Positions 33,360 through 36,910 of a DNA stretch of 36,910 bases are shown here, in pieces. Position 1 is the stretch's first letter, and each line of letters opens with the position of its first letter. A program made the position numbers and the translations under genes. The notes beneath the pieces were generated by a model. It had not been told where the DNA came from. It saw only the letters and a program-made list of their open reading frames with translations, and did not search any database. The DNA lies in assembly GCA_013334745.1 (NCBI GenBank), contig JAAXWY010000022.1:1-36910 (forward strand), read 5' to 3'. This DNA comes from Coriobacteriia bacterium. GTDB taxonomy: Bacteria; Actinomycetota; Coriobacteriia; Anaerosomatales; JAAXUF01.

Positions 33360-34517
33360 CTAGTGGCTCGCCCGTGCCCATGCCGCCAGTCGACCGGCTC
33401 CTTCACTCAGGCGATCGAGATCGGTCGCATAGCTGAAGCGCAGGAAGCCCTCGCCGCCTGCGCCAAAGTCGATGCCCGGCGCACAGGCGACCGATGCTTC
33501 GTCAAGAAGGCGGTAACACAGCTCAAGCGAGTCCTGCCCCCATGCACGGGCATCCGCGAACACGTAGAACGCACCGCATGGCTCACAGTCTATTGTGAGC
33601 CCGGCGTCCCGGAGCGCAGGGACGAGGAATCGACGGCGCTCGTCGTAGAGTTCGCGCATGCGGGTGACGTCGGCCTGCGCCTGCGTGAGAGCAGCGATGC
33701 CTGCAGCCTGCACGAAGGTGTTAGCAGCGAGAAAGAAGTTCTGCTGGATCTTCTCGGCGGGTCGAACGAACTCGGGAGGCGCAATGAGGTAGCCGAGGCG
33801 CCAGCCGGTCATCGCGTAGGTCTTGGAGAATCCGTTGAGGACGAAGGCGCGGTCCGTGTAGGACAGGATCGTGCGGTCCGGACCGCAGAAGTCCAGTCCG
33901 TGGTAGATCTCGTCACTCGCGATGTAGACGCCGGTTTCCTCGGCGATCTTCGCCAGCCCGATCAGGTCGGCATCGTTGAGCACCGCACCGGTGGGGTTGC
34001 CGGGCGAGTTGATCATGATGGCCTTGGTGCGCGGCCCTATCGCCGCTCTGACCTCGTCAAGGTCGTACCGGAACCCATGCTCCGCCCGAGTGCGGATGAG
34101 TCTCGGCACTCCGCCGAGAAAGGTGACGTAGTTGGGATACGCCGGGTAGCAGGGGTCCGGCATGATGACCTCATCACCGGGGTCGAGCAGGGCGCCGAAC
34201 ATCAGCAGCATCGCCGGCGACGTGCCCTGAGTGACCACGATGTTCTCGGGATCCACCGCGGTCTGGTACTTCGTGTCGTAGTGGACCCGCAGCGCCTCTC
34301 TTAAGTCCGGCAGGCCGGCCGACTGGGTGTAGTGCGTGCTACCCGTGGCCATAGCGTCCTCGGCTGCTCGCGTGATCACGTCGGGCGTCGGAAAGTCAGG
34401 ATCGCCGATCTCGAGCCGAACGATGTCTCGACCTTCCAGTTCCAGCGCCTTCGCCCGCGCAACGATGTCCATCACCACAAATGGCCGGATCTCGGCAGAA
34501 CGGCGGGAAACGGTCAC
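33360..34517 (-). CDS. Class I/II pyridoxal-phosphate aminotransferase
   Basis: The 385-aa protein is of AspC/AlaT-like fold type I. The PLP lysine is Lys232 in NGFSKTYAMTGWRLG. Also visible are SPGNPTG (171-177), SDEIYHGL with Asp202 and Tyr205, and a substrate-carboxylate Arg expected in FLRFSYA near the C-terminus. It catalyses amino-group transfer between an amino acid and a 2-oxo acid; the specific pair cannot be read from sequence. The GTG start has AAGGAG seven bases upstream. The gene is 82 nt downstream of the sensor phosphatase on the same strand and appears separately expressed. Confidence 0.93.
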   Translation of the reverse strand: MTVSRRSAEIRPFVVMDIVARAKALELEGRDIVRLEIGDPDFPTPDVITRAAEDAMATGSTHYTQSAGLPDLREALRVHYDTKYQTAVDPENIVVTQGTSPAMLLMFGALLDPGDEVIMPDPCYPAYPNYVTFLGGVPRLIRTRAEHGFRYDLDEVRAAIGPRTKAIMINSPGNPTGAVLNDADLIGLAKIAEETGVYIASDEIYHGLDFCGPDRTILSYTDRAFVLNGFSKTYAMTGWRLGYLIAPPEFVRPAEKIQQNFFLAANTFVQAAGIAALTQAQADVTRMRELYDERRRFLVPALRDAGLTIDCEPCGAFYVFADARAWGQDSLELCYRLLDEASVACAPGIDFGAGGEGFLRFSYATDLDRLSEGAGRLAAWARASH

Positions 34518-34599
34518 AACAAGACTCCTTGGGTCACGGGACTGAAGATGCTCTTTGCAGCCGCAATCGGCGCACGACCGGACAAGTCTAGCGCAGCGC

Positions 34600-36753
34600 C
34601 TACTCGGGTGCGGTCAGCCTGCAGGCGAGAAGCGCGATGTCATCACTCAACCGACCATCACTGAACTTGAGAACCGCATCGAACACCAACGTTGGCAACT
34701 CAGACACTCCACATGTGTTCGAAGAGCCGAGGAGTTCGAGCAGCCCTTCCTCGCCATAGAAGACGCCCTGCGGGGTCCTGGCCTCGGTGACGCCGTCCGT
34801 GTAGAGGAAGAGCGTCTCATCTGCGGCCAGCGAGCTCGATGAGTCGACATAGTGAAGGTCGGGGAAGGCGCCGATCACTGATGAGTTGCCCTCCAGAAGC
34901 CTCACGCCGCCGCCGCAGTCGATCACCGCGGCAGGTGGATGCCCGGCGTTGCAGTACGTGAGGTCGCCCGTGGTCGGCTGGATGACCGCGAAGAACACAC
35001 TCGCGAAGTCCGGTAGTTTCGCCGCCTCACAGAGCGCGATGTTCGCGTGCGCAATGGCCTCGGCAGGCGAGTTCGTCTCGTGGGCGTACGCTCGGATGGT
35101 GTCCTTGACTATCGACGTAAGGACTGCCGCCTCCAGACCCTTGCCCGAAACGTCGCCCACCAGCACGCCCACATGACCGCCTGGCATCTCGAACACGTCG
35201 AAGAAGTCGCCGCCCACCCGCATCGACATCGTGGCAGAGCGGTACATGTGCGCGAAATCGATCCCGCGGATTGCGGTCGGCATGAGGAGGAACGCTTCCT
35301 GGAGCGTCTCGGCGATGTGGTGCTCGACCTCGAAGCGGGCCGCGTTCGCGAGCGAGAGCGCCAGCGACTGAGAGAGCCGAGCGACGAAATCTGCCTGCTG
35401 CGCATCGAACCCACTCAGGCGGCCTGTTCGGCCGAACAGCAGTGCACCGCCGACGGCTCGGTGCGCAGGCACCGGTATGACGATAGCCTCCGTAAGGTCG
35501 AACTGCTCGGCAAGCCAGCGTTCGTGGGACCGCCCCGATGGCCTGAGTACGATGGGCGCGTCGGATGACATAGCGCCGAGCAGTTCCCGATCGAAGGTGA
35601 GGCCCTCTGCGGGGACAACCACGCCGAAGGTGTGATTGACCGGCCACTCTCCTCTACTCGCTCGAGCGAGGACCCCGACTTCACACTGGAGCGCCGTCGC
35701 GGCGATCGACAACACCTCGTCGAGCGCCGAATCCAACTCGAGCGATGCGTTAAGGCATGCATTCACCTCGTTGAGTGCGGCATTGAGCCGCTCGCTGCGC
35801 CGAGTGCGCTCCAGCAGACGCGAACCGGATATGGCGAGTGACACACGGTCTGCAGCGAGCTTGATCATCGCGCTCTCAGCCTGATCGACAGGCCGTCCAT
35901 GCATCCAAGCGCATTCGAGCACGCCGAAGAGTGCGCCATCCGCGTAGACGGGCACGCCGAACATCGAACGGATGCCGCCGGCATCGTGCAACGGCAAGAA
36001 CGCGGGGTTGGAACGAATATCGGCGATGTAGAGCGGCACCCCTGCCTCGGCCACCCTGCCGGCGAAACCCTCACCCACGGGTATAACCGTGCCGACCGGT
36101 GCCCAGTGCTCCGCACCCACCTGGGCCCGAACATCCAAGTGGTCGCCTTCGTGTACAACGAAGAGAGCCGCGTCGGCCCCCATGACCTGCGCAAGCGCGC
36201 TGATGATGCTGTCGAGAAGCAGCGGGAGCTCCGACAGCCCGACGGCGCTGGTAAGCAGTGTGAGCGCGCCGTCAAGTCGCGCATTGGCCTGCGAGAGCTG
36301 ATCCAGGAGACGCGCGCGTAGCTCTTCGCTCTCCTTACGAGCCGTGGTGTCGCGCACGACACTGATGACGCAGTCCATATCCTCAGAGCCCCACCGGCTG
36401 GCACTGACTTCGACGGGAAACGTCGATCCGTCCCGACGTCGGTGCGTCGTCTCGAACGTTACGCCTCCAGCGAGTGCCGCCACGAACTGGGAGTCGAAGG
36501 TCGTCCTCGCCTCCGGAGTTCGCAGGTCATGCACGCTCAACGCCAGCAACGCGCTGCGGTCATAGCCGTAGAGAAACTCCGCCGCGCGGTTGACATCAAG
36601 TAGCCGACCCTCGCGGTCCATGATGACGACCACGTCGCGAACCGCATCAAGCGCATCCCTATGGCGCGCGTCATCCAAGCCGTCGGGACGAGGTGTGTCG
36701 GGTATGTCGTGCGACAGGGCCCCTCCTGAGCTGCGCAGCGATCGTATCCACAT
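34600..36753 (-). CDS. Soluble PAS-GAF-GAF-SpoIIE (PP2C) phosphatase
   Basis: The 717-aa protein lacks membrane helices. A PAS domain lies at about 30-140 (VIMDREGRLLDVNRAAEFLYGY), GAF1 at about 165-305, GAF2 at 330-490, and a PP2C domain from about 495. PP2C motifs are GGDFFDVF near 514, VGDVSGKGLEA, CNAGHPPA and LYTDGVTEAR. It should dephosphorylate a STAS-type phosphoprotein; the only STAS gene in the window is at 18323-19108. The start is unsure: ATG at 36753 lacks a Shine-Dalgarno, whereas AGGAGG lies about 10 codons inside, before a CTG codon. The signal is unknown. Confidence 0.9.
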   Translation of the reverse strand: MWIRSLRSSGGALSHDIPDTPRPDGLDDARHRDALDAVRDVVVIMDREGRLLDVNRAAEFLYGYDRSALLALSVHDLRTPEARTTFDSQFVAALAGGVTFETTHRRRDGSTFPVEVSASRWGSEDMDCVISVVRDTTARKESEELRARLLDQLSQANARLDGALTLLTSAVGLSELPLLLDSIISALAQVMGADAALFVVHEGDHLDVRAQVGAEHWAPVGTVIPVGEGFAGRVAEAGVPLYIADIRSNPAFLPLHDAGGIRSMFGVPVYADGALFGVLECAWMHGRPVDQAESAMIKLAADRVSLAISGSRLLERTRRSERLNAALNEVNACLNASLELDSALDEVLSIAATALQCEVGVLARASRGEWPVNHTFGVVVPAEGLTFDRELLGAMSSDAPIVLRPSGRSHERWLAEQFDLTEAIVIPVPAHRAVGGALLFGRTGRLSGFDAQQADFVARLSQSLALSLANAARFEVEHHIAETLQEAFLLMPTAIRGIDFAHMYRSATMSMRVGGDFFDVFEMPGGHVGVLVGDVSGKGLEAAVLTSIVKDTIRAYAHETNSPAEAIAHANIALCEAAKLPDFASVFFAVIQPTTGDLTYCNAGHPPAAVIDCGGGVRLLEGNSSVIGAFPDLHYVDSSSSLAADETLFLYTDGVTEARTPQGVFYGEEGLLELLGSSNTCGVSELPTLVFDAVLKFSDGRLSDDIALLACRLTAPE

Positions 36754-36835
36754 GGTAGCGCAGTCGGGCGCGTCAACACACCTACAGAACCCGAGCAGCT
36801 TCTCAGCGGAGTGCTATCGGGCCACTGAGGACGAA

Positions 36836-36865
36836 AGCGGCCCTCCCCTTTCGGGAAGAGCCGCT
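36836..36865 (-). terminator. Terminator of the partial tRNA at the window edge
   Basis: A 13-bp stem (36836-36848 with 36853-36865, including G-U pairs) is closed by a GAAA loop on the minus strand and followed by TTTCGTCC. It lies 9 bases beyond the 3' end of the minus-strand tRNA. Confidence 0.7.
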
Positions 36866-36874
36866 GTTCATTCA

Positions 36875-36910
36875 TGGTGTCCGAGGAGGGATTTGAACCC
36901 TCACGCCCTT
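36875..36910 (-). tRNA. 3' part of a tRNA, probably tRNA-Leu, cut by the window edge
   Basis: On the minus strand the T arm GAGGG-TTCAAAT-CCCTC is followed by acceptor strand CTCGGAC, discriminator A and encoded CCA (36875-36877). The preceding AAGGGCGT looks like the 3' side of a long variable arm, which suggests a type II tRNA, most like Leu. The anticodon lies outside the window. Confidence 0.8.

Overview
The window is a gene-dense, high-GC bacterial chromosome segment with no sign of phage, insertion sequences or CRISPR. Most genes are on the minus strand, in tightly packed and often overlapping transcription units. Many starts are GTG or TTG with a clear Shine-Dalgarno. All four tRNAs encode their CCA end. 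My best guess is a deep-branching, probably anaerobic Actinomycetota (Coriobacteriia-like), because of base composition, the UbiD/UbiX/UbiA menaquinone-type cluster and the several SpoIIE/GAF/STAS regulators. Sigma-54 (rpoN) would be unusual in that phylum, so the assignment is tentative.

Layout. 1-209: non-coding DNA with strong secondary structure. 249-3772 (minus): xseA-xseB-HIT-[2Fe-2S]/ASKHA activator operon. 3879-5814 (minus): YugP-type protease and RNase D. 5959-9193: diacylglycerol kinase-like protein, a cytochrome c lipoprotein, an unknown two-TM protein and a diguanylate cyclase. 9345-9802: tRNA-Val, tRNA-Gly and tRNA-Cys. 9970-11385: a GT4 glycosyltransferase and a 50-aa orphan. 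11493-18203 (minus): a long run of nitroreductase, HAD hydrolase, membrane AlkP-like enzyme, UbiD, UbiA, UbiX and YqhA, which looks like late menaquinone (futalosine-type) steps plus accessory genes. 18323-22339: a STAS-HATPase fusion with a large GAF/SpoIIE phosphatase, i.e. a partner-switching module. 22414-23861: CcdA, an HMA metallochaperone and a zinc-ribbon membrane protein. 23961-28238: an rpoN - histidine kinase - NtrC-type regulator operon. 28348-31078: EamA and CDF transporters, a CsoR/CstR regulator and thioredoxin. 31205-36753: a membrane-anchored ferrochelatase-like protein, a PHP phosphoesterase, an aminotransferase and a second PAS/GAF/SpoIIE phosphatase. The window ends in a partial tRNA.

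The most interesting finding is a small regulon. Three near-identical palindromes (ATACCC(C)-N-GGGGTAT type) each lie inside the 17-nt spacer of a near-consensus sigma-70 promoter, in the same register. They precede ccdA, csoR (and the divergent CDF gene) and trxA. The CsoR-family protein has Cys42 and Cys71 but Ser67 where copper CsoRs have His, so it resembles the persulfide sensor CstR. Two of the targets (CcdA and thioredoxin) are thiol-redox proteins, and a thiol/persulfide-stress regulon is therefore a testable idea. The second main finding is a membrane-anchored ferrochelatase homologue that has lost its catalytic His.
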